This document shows positions 43,807 through 52,641 of a stretch of DNA of 64,000 nt, piece after piece. This stretch comes from Comamonadaceae bacterium (GTDB lineage Bacteria; Pseudomonadota; Gammaproteobacteria; Burkholderiales; Burkholderiaceae_C): NCBI GenBank assembly GCA_947372745.1, contig CANBUY010000007.1:1-64000 (forward strand), read 5' to 3'. The notes beneath the pieces were generated by a model. The model did no database searches and was not told the DNA's origin. It was given only the letters and a program-made list of their open reading frames with translations. The position numbers were made by a program, and so were the translations under genes. Position 1 is the stretch's first letter. Every line of letters starts with the position of its first letter.

Positions 43807-46731
43807 ATGTCGCAAAAAACGTCACCTCAATCAAATAAAGATAAGACTACGGTCACCCCTTTGATGCCCCAGCAGATTAGCGAAGAAGTGCTGCTTGAAA
43901 AGTACAGCAAAGGATCAGAAAAAACTATTCTTGATGTCAATCGACGCGTGGCACGGGCTTTAGCCAAGGTTGAAACACCCGCCCATCAAGCCAAATGGGA
44001 GTCTAAATTTTTAGACGTTCTGCAGAACGGTTTTTTACCTGCAGGGCGCATTCAATCAGCTGCGGGCACTGACCTGGCCGCCACACTTATTAATTGCTTT
44101 GTTCAACCGGTAGGCGACTCCATCTCACACCTGGAAGACGGCCACCCCGGCATTTACACCGCTCTCACTGAAGCGGCCGAAACCATGCGGCGCGGTGGTG
44201 GCGTGGGCTATGACTTCTCGCGCATTCGCCCCCGTGGTGCCTGGGTGGGCAGCACGCAAAGCAGTGCCTCCGGCCCGGTCAGTTATATGCGCGTGTTTGA
44301 CCGCTCATGCGAAACCGTTGAATCGGCGGGCGCACGACGTGGCGCACAAATGGGCGTCTTGCGTTGCGACCACCCGGACATCGAAGAGTTCATCCATGCG
44401 AAAGACACCGGTGATTTGAAAAATTTCAATATTTCCGTTGGCATCAGTGACGCGTTTATGGAAGCCGTTCAAAAAGATGGCGAGTTCACCCTGCTCCACC
44501 GCGCCGAGCCAGGCACCGCGCAAAAAGAAGCTGGCGCCTATCAGGTGAAGGAAAGCGGATTATGGATTTACCGCAAACTGCAAGCACGCGACTTGTGGGA
44601 CCAAATCATGCGCTCCACCTACGACCACGCTGAACCGGGCGTCTTGTTTTTAGACCACATCAACCGCGACAACAACCTCTCTTATTGCGAAACCATAGCC
44701 ACCACCAATCCTTGCGCCGAGCAGCCGCTCCCCCCATACGGATGCTGCTGCTTGGGCTCGATCGACCTGACGCGTTTTATTCAAAACCCGTTTGAAGCCC
44801 ATGCCCGGTTTGACGAAGTTGCATTTTCCGACTTGGCCCGCGTTGCCACCCGCATGCTGGACAACGTACTCGACGTCACCTTTTGGCCCTTGCCACAACA
44901 GCAGGAGGAAGCCCGCAGCAAGCGCCGTGTCGGCTTAGGCTTTACCGGCTTGGGTGACGCGCTGGTCATGCTGAACCTGCGCTACGACACACCAGAAGCG
45001 CGCACCATGGCCGGCAAAATTTCCGAATTGATGCGCGACACGGCCTATGACGCCTCGGTTGAACTCGCCATTGAGCGCGGTGCCTTTCCCTTGTTTAATG
45101 CCGACCTTTACCTGAGCGGTCAAACCTTTGCTTCGCGCTTGCCTGCAGCCCTCAAGGAGCGCGTGCGCACCCACGGGTTGCGCAACTCGCACCTGCTCTC
45201 CATTGCGCCTACCGGAACCATCAGCTTGGCCTTTGCCGACAATGCCAGCAACGGCATTGAACCCCCCTTTAGCTGGACCTACACCCGCAAAAAACGCATG
45301 CCCGATGGCAGCTTCAAGGAATATGCGGTGGAAGACCACGCCTGGCGTTTGTACCGTCATCTGTTTGGAGAAAAAGTAGCGCTGACGCCCGCTTTTGTCA
45401 CCGCCCTTGAAATGAGCGCCCAAGCCCACGAAGCCATGGTGGCTGCGGTGGCTCCATTCATTGACACCGCTATTTCCAAAACCGTCAATGTGCCGGCCGA
45501 CTACCCTTATGAAGACTTCCAGCATTTGTACATGGAAGCGTGGCAATCCGGCTTGAAAGGCCTGGCCACCTACCGCCCCAACGCTATTTTGGGCTCCGTG
45601 TTGAGCCTCACACCCTCGTCAACAGCAACCGTTCCAGCAGCAGCTTCTGCGAGCCCCCTGCAAGTCGAAGGTGCCAATCAGCGCCTCGCGCTGGCTCGAC
45701 TGCCTGCACCCGTCTTGTCCTCTCTTCGCTGGCCCAGCCGCCCCGAGCTGCCGGCTGGCAACCCGGCTTGGACGTTTATGGTTCACCACCCCTTTGGTGA
45801 CTTTGCACTTTTTGTGGGTGAACTGGCAGGCGACGATGGCGGTGCACCCAGGCCTTTTGAAGTGTGGGTGAACGGCACCGACCAGCCCCGCGGCTTGGGC
45901 GCCTTGTCCAAAACCCTGTCCATGGATTTGCGCGCCAATGACCCCGCCTGGCTGCAACTCAAGCTAGACGCGCTGGCCACCGTGGCGGAAGAGCACTCGT
46001 TTGAGATGCCCTTCCCGCCGCATGGGGAACTTCGTTTATTCCCAGGCGTTGTGGCGGCCACAGCGGCCGTCATTCGTTGGCGCTGCGACCAACTCAAAGC
46101 CTTGCCCGGTGGAGACGCCCCGGTATCAACGCCCGTGATGGACGCCATGTTCAGCCGGGGTGAGCCGCAAACCGGCCCTTCCGGCACGTTGGCCTGGTCG
46201 GTGGATGTGGACAACCCTGCCACCGGGGAAGCCTTCACAGTCACGCTCAAGGAAGTCAACCTGCAAGGCCATGACGGCGCTGTGGTCACCCGTCCCTGCT
46301 CGGTGGGCTTCTCAGGCAACTACCCGCGCGCGCTAGACGGCTTGGCCCGCCTGCTGTCACTCGATATGCGAGTGATCGACCCCGCCTGGATCGGCATGAA
46401 GTTGCGCAAACTGCTCAACTACGCCGAGCCCCTGGGCCACTTTATGGCCTTTGTGCCGGGCCTGACCCACGGGGAGCGCCGCCAGCAAACCTGGCCGTCC
46501 ACCGTGGCCTACATTGCGCGCCTCATCATTCACCGCTACGCCATGCTGGGCGTGCTCAACGAAGAAGGTTTTCCACTGCGCGACATGGGCGTGCTCGATG
46601 CGCCAAAAAACACCACCGCCCCCACTACCATGGCCGGCAAAGTGTGCCCTGAATGCGGCAACCCCACGGTGATTCATAAAGACGGCTGTGATTTTTGTAC
46701 GGCTTGTGGGTATGTTGGGCAGTGCGGGTGA
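43807..46731 (+). CDS. nrdJ: Adenosylcobalamin-dependent (class II) ribonucleoside-diphosphate reductase
   Basis: A 974-residue oxygen-independent reductase converting ribonucleotides to deoxyribonucleotides with B12 as radical source. Substrate-site motifs are LINCFVQPVGDS (Cys97), NPCAEQPLPPYGCCCLGSID (Asn301, Cys303, Glu305) and IAPTGTISL. The C-terminal half holds two related TSCPD-like repeats (about 640-755 and 780-895, each with L-D-R-DPAW) and a four-cysteine tail (CPECG and CTACG). The start 43807 follows AGGA. No nrdB-like small subunit is near, as expected for class II. Confidence 0.92.
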   Translation: MSQKTSPQSNKDKTTVTPLMPQQISEEVLLEKYSKGSEKTILDVNRRVARALAKVETPAHQAKWESKFLDVLQNGFLPAGRIQSAAGTDLAATLINCFVQPVGDSISHLEDGHPGIYTALTEAAETMRRGGGVGYDFSRIRPRGAWVGSTQSSASGPVSYMRVFDRSCETVESAGARRGAQMGVLRCDHPDIEEFIHAKDTGDLKNFNISVGISDAFMEAVQKDGEFTLLHRAEPGTAQKEAGAYQVKESGLWIYRKLQARDLWDQIMRSTYDHAEPGVLFLDHINRDNNLSYCETIATTNPCAEQPLPPYGCCCLGSIDLTRFIQNPFEAHARFDEVAFSDLARVATRMLDNVLDVTFWPLPQQQEEARSKRRVGLGFTGLGDALVMLNLRYDTPEARTMAGKISELMRDTAYDASVELAIERGAFPLFNADLYLSGQTFASRLPAALKERVRTHGLRNSHLLSIAPTGTISLAFADNASNGIEPPFSWTYTRKKRMPDGSFKEYAVEDHAWRLYRHLFGEKVALTPAFVTALEMSAQAHEAMVAAVAPFIDTAISKTVNVPADYPYEDFQHLYMEAWQSGLKGLATYRPNAILGSVLSLTPSSTATVPAAASASPLQVEGANQRLALARLPAPVLSSLRWPSRPELPAGNPAWTFMVHHPFGDFALFVGELAGDDGGAPRPFEVWVNGTDQPRGLGALSKTLSMDLRANDPAWLQLKLDALATVAEEHSFEMPFPPHGELRLFPGVVAATAAVIRWRCDQLKALPGGDAPVSTPVMDAMFSRGEPQTGPSGTLAWSVDVDNPATGEAFTVTLKEVNLQGHDGAVVTRPCSVGFSGNYPRALDGLARLLSLDMRVIDPAWIGMKLRKLLNYAEPLGHFMAFVPGLTHGERRQQTWPSTVAYIARLIIHRYAMLGVLNEEGFPLRDMGVLDAPKNTTAPTTMAGKVCPECGNPTVIHKDGCDFCTACGYVGQCG

Positions 46732-46749
46732 GCGAGCGAAGATGATGGC

Positions 46750-46791
46750 TTCCCGCCTACGCGGGAATGACGAGGGGGCGTGGGAATGACG
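46750..46791 (+). repeat. Hairpin and direct repeat downstream of nrdJ
   Basis: TTCCCGC-CTAC-GCGGGAA (46750-46767) is a perfect 7-bp stem with a 4-base loop. The flank GGGAATGACGA occurs twice in tandem, once after the stem and again about 18 bases on. The motif resembles the CCCGC...GCGGGAATGACG element scattered in many proteobacterial genomes. It lies between convergent nrdJ and LysR genes and could serve as a terminator without T-run. Confidence 0.55.
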
Positions 46792-46818
46792 AAGGAGCGC
46801 TGGGGCGTCAACTCCCGG

Positions 46819-47724
46819 TTAATCCACCAAACGACTACTCACAAACTCCCTGAACACCTGCATCACCGGCAACTCGGTGCGCCCGACCAGAGTGACGATC
46901 GCGAGGCGAGCGCCTGATCGAAAGGGGGGATTCATGGCCAGCTCTTGCAGTGTGCCGTTGGCAAGACCTTGGCGAGCAGCGCCCAAAATACCCAGATAAA
47001 TTGCATCGGTCTGACTCACGGTGTCAATCAGGCTGGCAATGTCTTCGCATTGCAAAGAGGTCATTTGCGCCGGGTTGGCCTTGGGGCCGTAATGCTCCAC
47101 CATGATGCGGGCCACCTCCTGCGACAAAGGCGATGAGGCCACGGGGTAATCGAGCACCGACTCAAACGGTACGCCGTCTGGATGCCGGCTCAAAATCGGG
47201 TGCCCCTGGCGACAGACAAAACCAGCACGCATTTCCACCGTATGCGTGATGTTCAGGTCAGACGCAGCCACCAGTCGCCGTACATCCACCACCAAGACAT
47301 CAAGCTGGCGCTCACGCAGTTGCATGAGTTGCAATTCGGTCGAACCCCGCGACACCGACACATGCACCGTGGGATGGTGCACCGCCATGTATTGCAACCA
47401 CGGCGTCATCAGCATCACGCCCGGCCCCGAGCCGAGGCCCACGCGCAAGCTGCCCAAACCGCCCTGCTGAAACAGCGCTGCGCCTTGCTTGAGCTCTTGC
47501 GCCTCATGCACGATGCGCCGGGCCCGCTCCAAAACAAAAATACCCAAAGGCGTCAACTCATTCTTCTTGCCAACGCGGTCCACCAACGGCCCGCCCAACT
47601 CATCTTCAAGCCCCTGAATGCTGCGGCTCAGCGCCGACTGGGTGATGTGCAGCTTTTCAGCCGCCCGACTGAATGAGCCGGTCTCGGCCAAGGCCAGCCA
47701 GTGGGCCAGATGTTTGAGGTTCAT
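46819..47724 (-). CDS. LysR-family transcriptional regulator
   Basis: A 301-residue LysR regulator: HTH in the first 60 residues (SFSRAAEKLHITQSALSRSI) and an effector domain from about residue 90. It is divergent from the Bug-type binding protein gene, with a T-N11-A dyad one base upstream of its own start codon. It most likely controls the Bug/M20 pair and itself. Effector unknown. Confidence 0.9.
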   Translation of the reverse strand: MNLKHLAHWLALAETGSFSRAAEKLHITQSALSRSIQGLEDELGGPLVDRVGKKNELTPLGIFVLERARRIVHEAQELKQGAALFQQGGLGSLRVGLGSGPGVMLMTPWLQYMAVHHPTVHVSVSRGSTELQLMQLRERQLDVLVVDVRRLVAASDLNITHTVEMRAGFVCRQGHPILSRHPDGVPFESVLDYPVASSPLSQEVARIMVEHYGPKANPAQMTSLQCEDIASLIDTVSQTDAIYLGILGAARQGLANGTLQELAMNPPFRSGARLAIVTLVGRTELPVMQVFREFVSSRLVD

Positions 47725-47725
47725 A

Positions 47726-47742
47726 TATTCTTAAAACGAATA
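47726..47742. promoter_or_regulatory. LysR-type box
   Basis: TATTC-TTAAAAC-GAATA: 5-bp dyad arms with a 7-base spacer, containing a T-N11-A core, in the 121-base gap between the LysR gene and the divergent Bug gene. Next to the regulator start, as expected for autoregulation. Short arms, so chance occurrence is possible. Confidence 0.45.
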
Positions 47743-47845
47743 CTTATCAGGAAAATAATTCATTGGACACATCATAGGCCGCTTTTTACTATCGGTCTCG
47801 GTAGTTCAATTTTTTCCATTCCTAACCCAATTTGGAGTCAAGCAC

Positions 47846-48841
47846 ATGACGACCTCTCGCCTTTTAAAACATTTGATCGCCGCCAGCCTGACCGGTCTGG
47901 TGCTGACCCAAGCCGCTGTGGCGCAAACATTCCCCGCCAAGCCCGTCAACCTGATGGTGCCCTACCCCGCAGGCGGCTTGTCGGACGTGATTGCCCGCAT
48001 GGTCAACGTGCCGCTGGGCAAGCAGTTGAACCAGCCCGTGATCATCGAAAACCTGGGTGGTGCCAGCGGTGCCATTGCGGCGCAAAAAGTGCTGAGCGCC
48101 CCAAGCGACGGTTACTACTTGTTCCAAGGCTCGCCCAATGAGCTGATTTTGTCGCCCTTGGCCAATGCGGCGGTCAAACTCAAGAGCGAAGACTTCCGTC
48201 TGGTGCAAATCGTGGCCTCGGCCCAAATCGCATTTTTGGCCCGCAAAGACATTCCCGCCAACACGGTGGATGAGCTGCTGGACTACGCCCGCAAAATGGC
48301 CAAAGAAGGCAAACCCCTCACCTACGCCTCGGTCGGCCATGGCTCGTTCTACCACTTGCTGGGCGAGAAATTATCCAAAGACACCGGCATCGAGATGATT
48401 CATGTGCCTTACAAAGGGATGGCGCCCGCCAACCAAGACATCATCGGTGGACAGGTTGACATTTTTCTGGCCCCGTTTGGCAAGAGTTACACCGACTTGG
48501 CCAAAGACGGACGTCTCAAAATTTTGGCCATGCTGAACAAAGAGCGCCTGGAAGGACTCAAAAACATCCCAGTCATCTCTGAAAACAAGCAGCTCAAAAA
48601 CTTTGAATTCAGTATCTGGGCTGGCTATTTCGTCAAGAAAGACACCCCAGAAGCCATCGTGCAGACCCTGCACAAGGCGCTGACCGAAACACTGAATGAC
48701 GCTGGTGTGCGCCACGGCTTGGAGCTCAACAGCCAACTGATCGCAAAACCCTTGCCCTTGACCGATTTGAACAAGGTTTATGCCGACGGCATCGCCCAGT
48801 TCCGGGGCATCGCCAAGTCGATCAACCTGCAACCTCAATAA
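47846..48841 (+). CDS. Bug-family (TctC-like) periplasmic binding protein
   Basis: A 331-residue extracytoplasmic binding protein with a signal peptide (cleavage near Ala-Val-Ala-Gln, residues 24-27). The Bug signature VPYPAGGLSDVIARMV (about 38-53) and ASVGHGSFYHLLGEKL are family features. Such proteins bind carboxylates, amides or amino-acid derivatives for TctAB-type transporters or signalling. No tctAB genes are adjacent, which is common for Bug proteins. It precedes an M20 amidohydrolase by 15 bases, so an acylated amino acid is a reasonable ligand guess. Confidence 0.88.
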   Translation: MTTSRLLKHLIAASLTGLVLTQAAVAQTFPAKPVNLMVPYPAGGLSDVIARMVNVPLGKQLNQPVIIENLGGASGAIAAQKVLSAPSDGYYLFQGSPNELILSPLANAAVKLKSEDFRLVQIVASAQIAFLARKDIPANTVDELLDYARKMAKEGKPLTYASVGHGSFYHLLGEKLSKDTGIEMIHVPYKGMAPANQDIIGGQVDIFLAPFGKSYTDLAKDGRLKILAMLNKERLEGLKNIPVISENKQLKNFEFSIWAGYFVKKDTPEAIVQTLHKALTETLNDAGVRHGLELNSQLIAKPLPLTDLNKVYADGIAQFRGIAKSINLQPQ

Positions 48842-48856
48842 TCTAACAGGCCCGCC

Positions 48857-50068
48857 ATGAACGCACCCCGGGAAGCTTTTATGCACGACAAAATCCAGGC
48901 TTTACAGCTTGACGCACCAGCCTTCATCGCGGTGCGCCGTGATATTCACCAACACCCCGAAATGGGGTTTAAAGAAGTTCGCACCAGCGAGCTCGTTGCT
49001 GAGAAGCTGAGCGCCTGGGGCTATGAAGTCACACGCGGACTGGGGGGCACCGGCTTGGTCGGGCAGCTTAAAAAAGGCTCGGGTAAGGCCTCCATCGGCA
49101 TTCGTGCCGACATGGATGCGCTCCCTATTGACGAGGCCACCGGCCTGCCCTACACCAGTTGCCACGCCGGCATCATGCACGCCTGCGGCCATGACGGCCA
49201 CACCGCCATGCTGCTGGCGGCGGCCCAACACATCGCCGAAAAGGGCGAATTTTCGGGCACCGTCAACCTGATTTTTCAACCCGCTGAAGAAGGCTTGGGC
49301 GGGGCCAAAAAGATGATGGAAGACGGCCTGTTTAAGCAATTTCCGTGCGACGCCATCTTTGCCATGCACAACATGCCTGGTCACCCGCAAGGCCACCTGG
49401 TCTTGCGTGACGGCCCGGCCATGGCGTCCTCGGACAACGTGAGCATCACCTTGCACGGCAAGGGCGGGCATGGCGCCATGCCACACCTATCGGCTGACCC
49501 GGTGGTGGCCGGTTCGGCTATTGTCATGGGCTTGCAAAGCATCGTGGCGCGCAATATTGACCCGCAGCAAATGGCCATCATCACCGTGGGCGCGTTCAAC
49601 GCAGGGGTTGCCAACAACGTCATCCCGCAAACGGCCAACCTCAAACTCAGCGTGCGCTCGCTCGACCGAGAGGTGCGCACCTTGCTCAAAAAACGCATCA
49701 TCGAACTGGTGAATGCGCAGGCACAAAGCTACGGCGTAACAGCCGAGATTGACTACCAATCGGGCTACCCGGTGCTGGTCAACCCGATCGACCAGACTGA
49801 CTTTGCCCGCGCCGTGGCCGAAGAATTGGTGGGCCCTGAGCGCGTGGTGCGCCAAGGCCCGGCCCTCACGGGCAGTGAAGACTTTGCCTTCATGCTTGAC
49901 GCCGTACCTGGCAGCTATCTGTTAATCGGCAACGGTGACGGCGCCAGCGGCGGCCACGGGGCCTGCATGGTGCACAACCCCGGCTACGACTTCAACGACG
50001 ACAACGTTGCCATTGGCGCGGCCTATTGGGCTTTGCTGGTGGAGCGGTTTTTGCCGACCAAGGCCTGA
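48857..50068 (+). CDS. M20-family amidohydrolase (hippurate hydrolase/aminoacylase type)
   Basis: A 403-residue zinc peptidase-fold enzyme that removes acyl groups from amino acids. Metal-site motifs are RADMDALP, HACGHDGHTAML and FQPAEEGLGGAK, with MHNMPG and the dimerisation domain HGKGGHGAMPH; the final ligand is in TGSEDFAFML. The start could instead be ATG 48881 (MHDKIQ). Operon with the Bug binding protein; together they suggest import and hydrolysis of N-acyl amino acids or similar amides. Confidence 0.9.
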   Translation: MNAPREAFMHDKIQALQLDAPAFIAVRRDIHQHPEMGFKEVRTSELVAEKLSAWGYEVTRGLGGTGLVGQLKKGSGKASIGIRADMDALPIDEATGLPYTSCHAGIMHACGHDGHTAMLLAAAQHIAEKGEFSGTVNLIFQPAEEGLGGAKKMMEDGLFKQFPCDAIFAMHNMPGHPQGHLVLRDGPAMASSDNVSITLHGKGGHGAMPHLSADPVVAGSAIVMGLQSIVARNIDPQQMAIITVGAFNAGVANNVIPQTANLKLSVRSLDREVRTLLKKRIIELVNAQAQSYGVTAEIDYQSGYPVLVNPIDQTDFARAVAEELVGPERVVRQGPALTGSEDFAFMLDAVPGSYLLIGNGDGASGGHGACMVHNPGYDFNDDNVAIGAAYWALLVERFLPTKA

Positions 50069-50073
50069 AGCCT

Positions 50074-50511
50074 TTAGTCCCGCACCACTAAAACCGGGCA
50101 TTTGGTGTGGGACAGCACGGCTTGTGTGACGCTGCCCAGCACCAGCTTTTCTAGCCCACTGCGGCCGTGGGAGCCCATGACGATCAGGTCGGCTTGTCTG
50201 GATTCGGCGGCTTGCACCACCCCGCGCCAAGCGGCGTGGGCTTCGACCACTTCGGTTTCCACGGCCACGCCTGCGGCCTCAAATTGGGTTTTGGCGGTTT
50301 TGATGGCCGCGTTGGCCTCGGCGGTGGCGGCGCTTAAATACTCAGCCTGCCCATAGGCAAAGTCGGTGCCGACGCCAGTGAAGGGATAGGGGTCGATGAC
50401 AAAAATGGCGCTGACTCGGCTGTCAAATTTTTGCGCCAGACCAATGGCTTTTTCTACGGCCAACTGAGAGGTTGATGAGCCATCAACCGGGACAAGAATG
50501 TGTTTGAACAT
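50074..50511 (-). CDS. Universal stress protein (UspA family)
   Basis: A 145-residue cytoplasmic UspA-fold protein. It starts MFKHILVPVDGSSTSQLAVE, with the ATP-binding loop GSHGRSGLEKLVLGSVTQAV near residue 112-131 (G-2x-G-9x-G-S/T), so it probably binds ATP. The start at 50511 follows GAGGAG. Convergent with the M20 gene. Confidence 0.92.
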   Translation of the reverse strand: MFKHILVPVDGSSTSQLAVEKAIGLAQKFDSRVSAIFVIDPYPFTGVGTDFAYGQAEYLSAATAEANAAIKTAKTQFEAAGVAVETEVVEAHAAWRGVVQAAESRQADLIVMGSHGRSGLEKLVLGSVTQAVLSHTKCPVLVVRD

Positions 50512-50580
50512 GGTGAAATCTCCTCTGCTAAAACCCCAGTGTCTGCCCAGTTCCCCTTGCAAACCTTGACCTTCATCAAC

Positions 50581-51333
50581 TCAGATCCTGTCTGCCTGAA
50601 AAGCCGCGGCCCGCAAGGTGATGACCAGCGTGTCGCGGTGCCCATCTGTCGCGTCAGGCGTGAGGGGTTGTATCGGGGTGGATTCGTGAATGACGCGGGC
50701 ATCGTCAAGCAGCAACACCGACCAGGGCTCACTCAGGGTGAAGCGCTGCCCGTTGGGTCCGTCAGCCTCAAACACCCGGGTTTCGCCGCCTTTGACGCCA
50801 GCGCGGGCCACCATGAACACCGCCACCATGTCCACACCGTCCCGGTGCGCGCCCTCGGGCGTGGGGCGGCCAATGCCGTCAGTGGTGTCAATGCGAAACT
50901 GGTGCGCCTCCACAAACCACGGCTTGTCGCCCTTTAAAGCAGAGCAAACATGTCCCAACCAAAGTAACAAGTTCGGCCATGCCGGTTGCGACACCAAATC
51001 TGGCGACATCGACTCAAACAGGCGCTCCATGCCGCCATGCAGGGCGTTGTACTCAAGCGGCTGCCAATGCGCCCGGTGCGGCATTTGGGTAACTTGCCCG
51101 CCGTCCACCACAAAGCAGGAATGCCGACGCCGACGGTAACGACCTCCATCTTTTAGAAATTGGTCAGGCGGGAGATCAGTCCAATAAGGCGTCAGAGTGG
51201 CCAAGGATTCAGGCGAACAAGCCGCCAAAGCATGCACGCTTGAGGCATTTAAAACACTGTAGCCCTGCAGAAGAAGTACATCATCCAATGTGGAAAGATC
51301 AAGCAAGACAGGAGGAGAAAACGTGGTGGTCAT
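50581..51333 (-). CDS. 2-oxoglutarate/Fe(II) dioxygenase-family protein
   Basis: A 250-residue protein of the 2OG-Fe dioxygenase family (PF10014-like), related to enzymes hydroxylating free amino acids. The iron site is H-x-D in AHRDGVDMVAVFM and the distal His in LLLDDARVIHESTPI; an Arg near the end (DTLVITLRAA) may bind 2-oxoglutarate. The start is placed at ATG 51333; an upstream TTG at 51360 is weaker. Substrate unknown. Divergent from the hemerythrin gene. Confidence 0.8.
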   Translation of the reverse strand: MTTTFSPPVLLDLSTLDDVLLLQGYSVLNASSVHALAACSPESLATLTPYWTDLPPDQFLKDGGRYRRRRHSCFVVDGGQVTQMPHRAHWQPLEYNALHGGMERLFESMSPDLVSQPAWPNLLLWLGHVCSALKGDKPWFVEAHQFRIDTTDGIGRPTPEGAHRDGVDMVAVFMVARAGVKGGETRVFEADGPNGQRFTLSEPWSVLLLDDARVIHESTPIQPLTPDATDGHRDTLVITLRAAAFQADRI

Positions 51334-51436
51334 GGGAGCGTAACAGGGCAGTTTTTTCAATATTTCATGACATTCGTCAAGCCAGAAAAGTGTGAATATT
51401 TGTATTCTTCATCCACTTTTATTGGGGAACCTCATT

Positions 51437-51952
51437 ATGTCCACACTTCAATGGTCAGAGTCGCTGGTACTGGGCTTGCCCTTCATGGACGACACCCATG
51501 AGGAATTTGTCGATTTACTGGCACAAGTAGTCAAGTCAACCGACAACGAATTGCTCGCCAAATGGCAGACATTGATTGAGCATACCGACCTGCATTTTGG
51601 TCAGGAAGACCGGTGGATGCAGAACACCCGGTTTTCCTCAAGCAACTGCCATTCGATGCAGCACAAGGTTATTTTGCAAGTCATGCGTGAAGGAGATCAA
51701 CGGGGTAAAAATGGCGAATTGGGCGTGGTGCGCCAAATGGCCTATGAGCTCGGCCTGTGGTTTCCTCAGCATGCCCAAAGCATGGATGCTGCTTTGGCCC
51801 TGCACCTGCGCAGTGTCGGTTTTGATGCCGCCACGGGCCAGGTTCACGCCCCGGAGTCTTTGCCAGAAGAAGAGATCCATGGCTGCGGTGGCGCGACCTG
51901 CTCCAGCCCAGCACCCAGACCAATGACAACGTCAGCCAGTTTTGCAGCCTGA
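51437..51952 (+). CDS. Bacteriohemerythrin-like protein
   Basis: A 171-residue hemerythrin-domain protein. Diiron ligands can be assigned in HEEFVDLL, HTDLHFGQED, HSMQH and HAQSMDA. The four-helix domain covers about 5-130. The C-terminal 40 residues carry a Cys/Ser/Pro-rich tail of unknown role (GCGGATCSS). The start follows GGGGA. Binds O2, or buffers iron or NO in relatives. Its stop overlaps the next gene by 11 bases. Confidence 0.87.
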   Translation: MSTLQWSESLVLGLPFMDDTHEEFVDLLAQVVKSTDNELLAKWQTLIEHTDLHFGQEDRWMQNTRFSSSNCHSMQHKVILQVMREGDQRGKNGELGVVRQMAYELGLWFPQHAQSMDAALALHLRSVGFDAATGQVHAPESLPEEEIHGCGGATCSSPAPRPMTTSASFAA

Positions 51953-52571
51953 AGTCGTCGTTGCGCCAGCGCTCCCCACGCTACACCACCTGCCCTATGA
52001 GGATGTTCAGGCGCTAATCACCGGCACGCTGTTTGTTGCCTTGGGGGTGGTGATGTTTGGCCACTCTGGCTTATTGACCGGGGGCACGGCGGGCATTGCA
52101 TTTTTGATTCACTACGCCACGGGTTGGAATTTTGGCCTCGTCTTTTTTCTGATCAACCTGCCCTTTTATGGCTTGGCGTTGAAGCGCATGGGCAAAGCTT
52201 TCACCTTGAAAACCTTTGCGGCGGTGGGTTTGTTGTCGGTGTTTGTGAATGTGTTTCCCGGACTGCTTCAGTTCCAGACCTTGTCTGCCCCTTTTGCGGC
52301 GGTGTTGGGCGGCTTGCTGATGGGCGCGGGGATGTTGATGCTGTTTCGCCACCGGGCCAGCTTGGGCGGGTTTAATGTGCTGGTGCTGTATTTGCAGGAT
52401 CGTTTTGGCTGGCGGGCGGGCCGCATTCAAATGGGCTTTGACTGCGCGATTGTGCTGGGCTCTTTTGCCGTGGTGGACTGGCAGCACATCGCTCTCTCCG
52501 TCCTGGGCGCGGTCATTATGAACCAAACCTTGGCCACCAACCACCGAACCGGGCGTTACATCACACTCTAG
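51942..52571 (+). CDS. YitT-family membrane protein (DUF161)
   Basis: A 209-residue polytopic protein with about five hydrophobic segments. Family blocks are GVVMFGHSGLLTGGTAGIAF and FRHRASLGGFNVLVLYLQDR. The start is TTG 51942, inside the hemerythrin 3' end; no in-frame ATG exists before residue 38, which would cut into the first segment. Function of the family is unsettled. Overlap suggests coupling to hemerythrin translation. Confidence 0.82.
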   Translation: MQPEVVVAPALPTLHHLPYEDVQALITGTLFVALGVVMFGHSGLLTGGTAGIAFLIHYATGWNFGLVFFLINLPFYGLALKRMGKAFTLKTFAAVGLLSVFVNVFPGLLQFQTLSAPFAAVLGGLLMGAGMLMLFRHRASLGGFNVLVLYLQDRFGWRAGRIQMGFDCAIVLGSFAVVDWQHIALSVLGAVIMNQTLATNHRTGRYITL

Positions 52572-52573
52572 GT

Positions 52574-52617
52574 GCTATTTAAATAATAGCTGGTTAAGCA
52601 CGCATTCAGACGCTTAT
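52574..52617 (+). repeat. Repeat-family copy E, YitT/serine-hydrolase gap
   Basis: Begins GCTATTTAAATAATAGCTGG and continues TTAAGCACGCATTCAGACGC; a partly repeated CTTATAAACC follows. It occupies the gap between convergent genes. Its 17-base head is a near-perfect palindrome and, with copy D, the best-preserved head in the window. Confidence 0.6.
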
Positions 52618-52641
52618 AAACCTATTACTTATAAACCTCCC

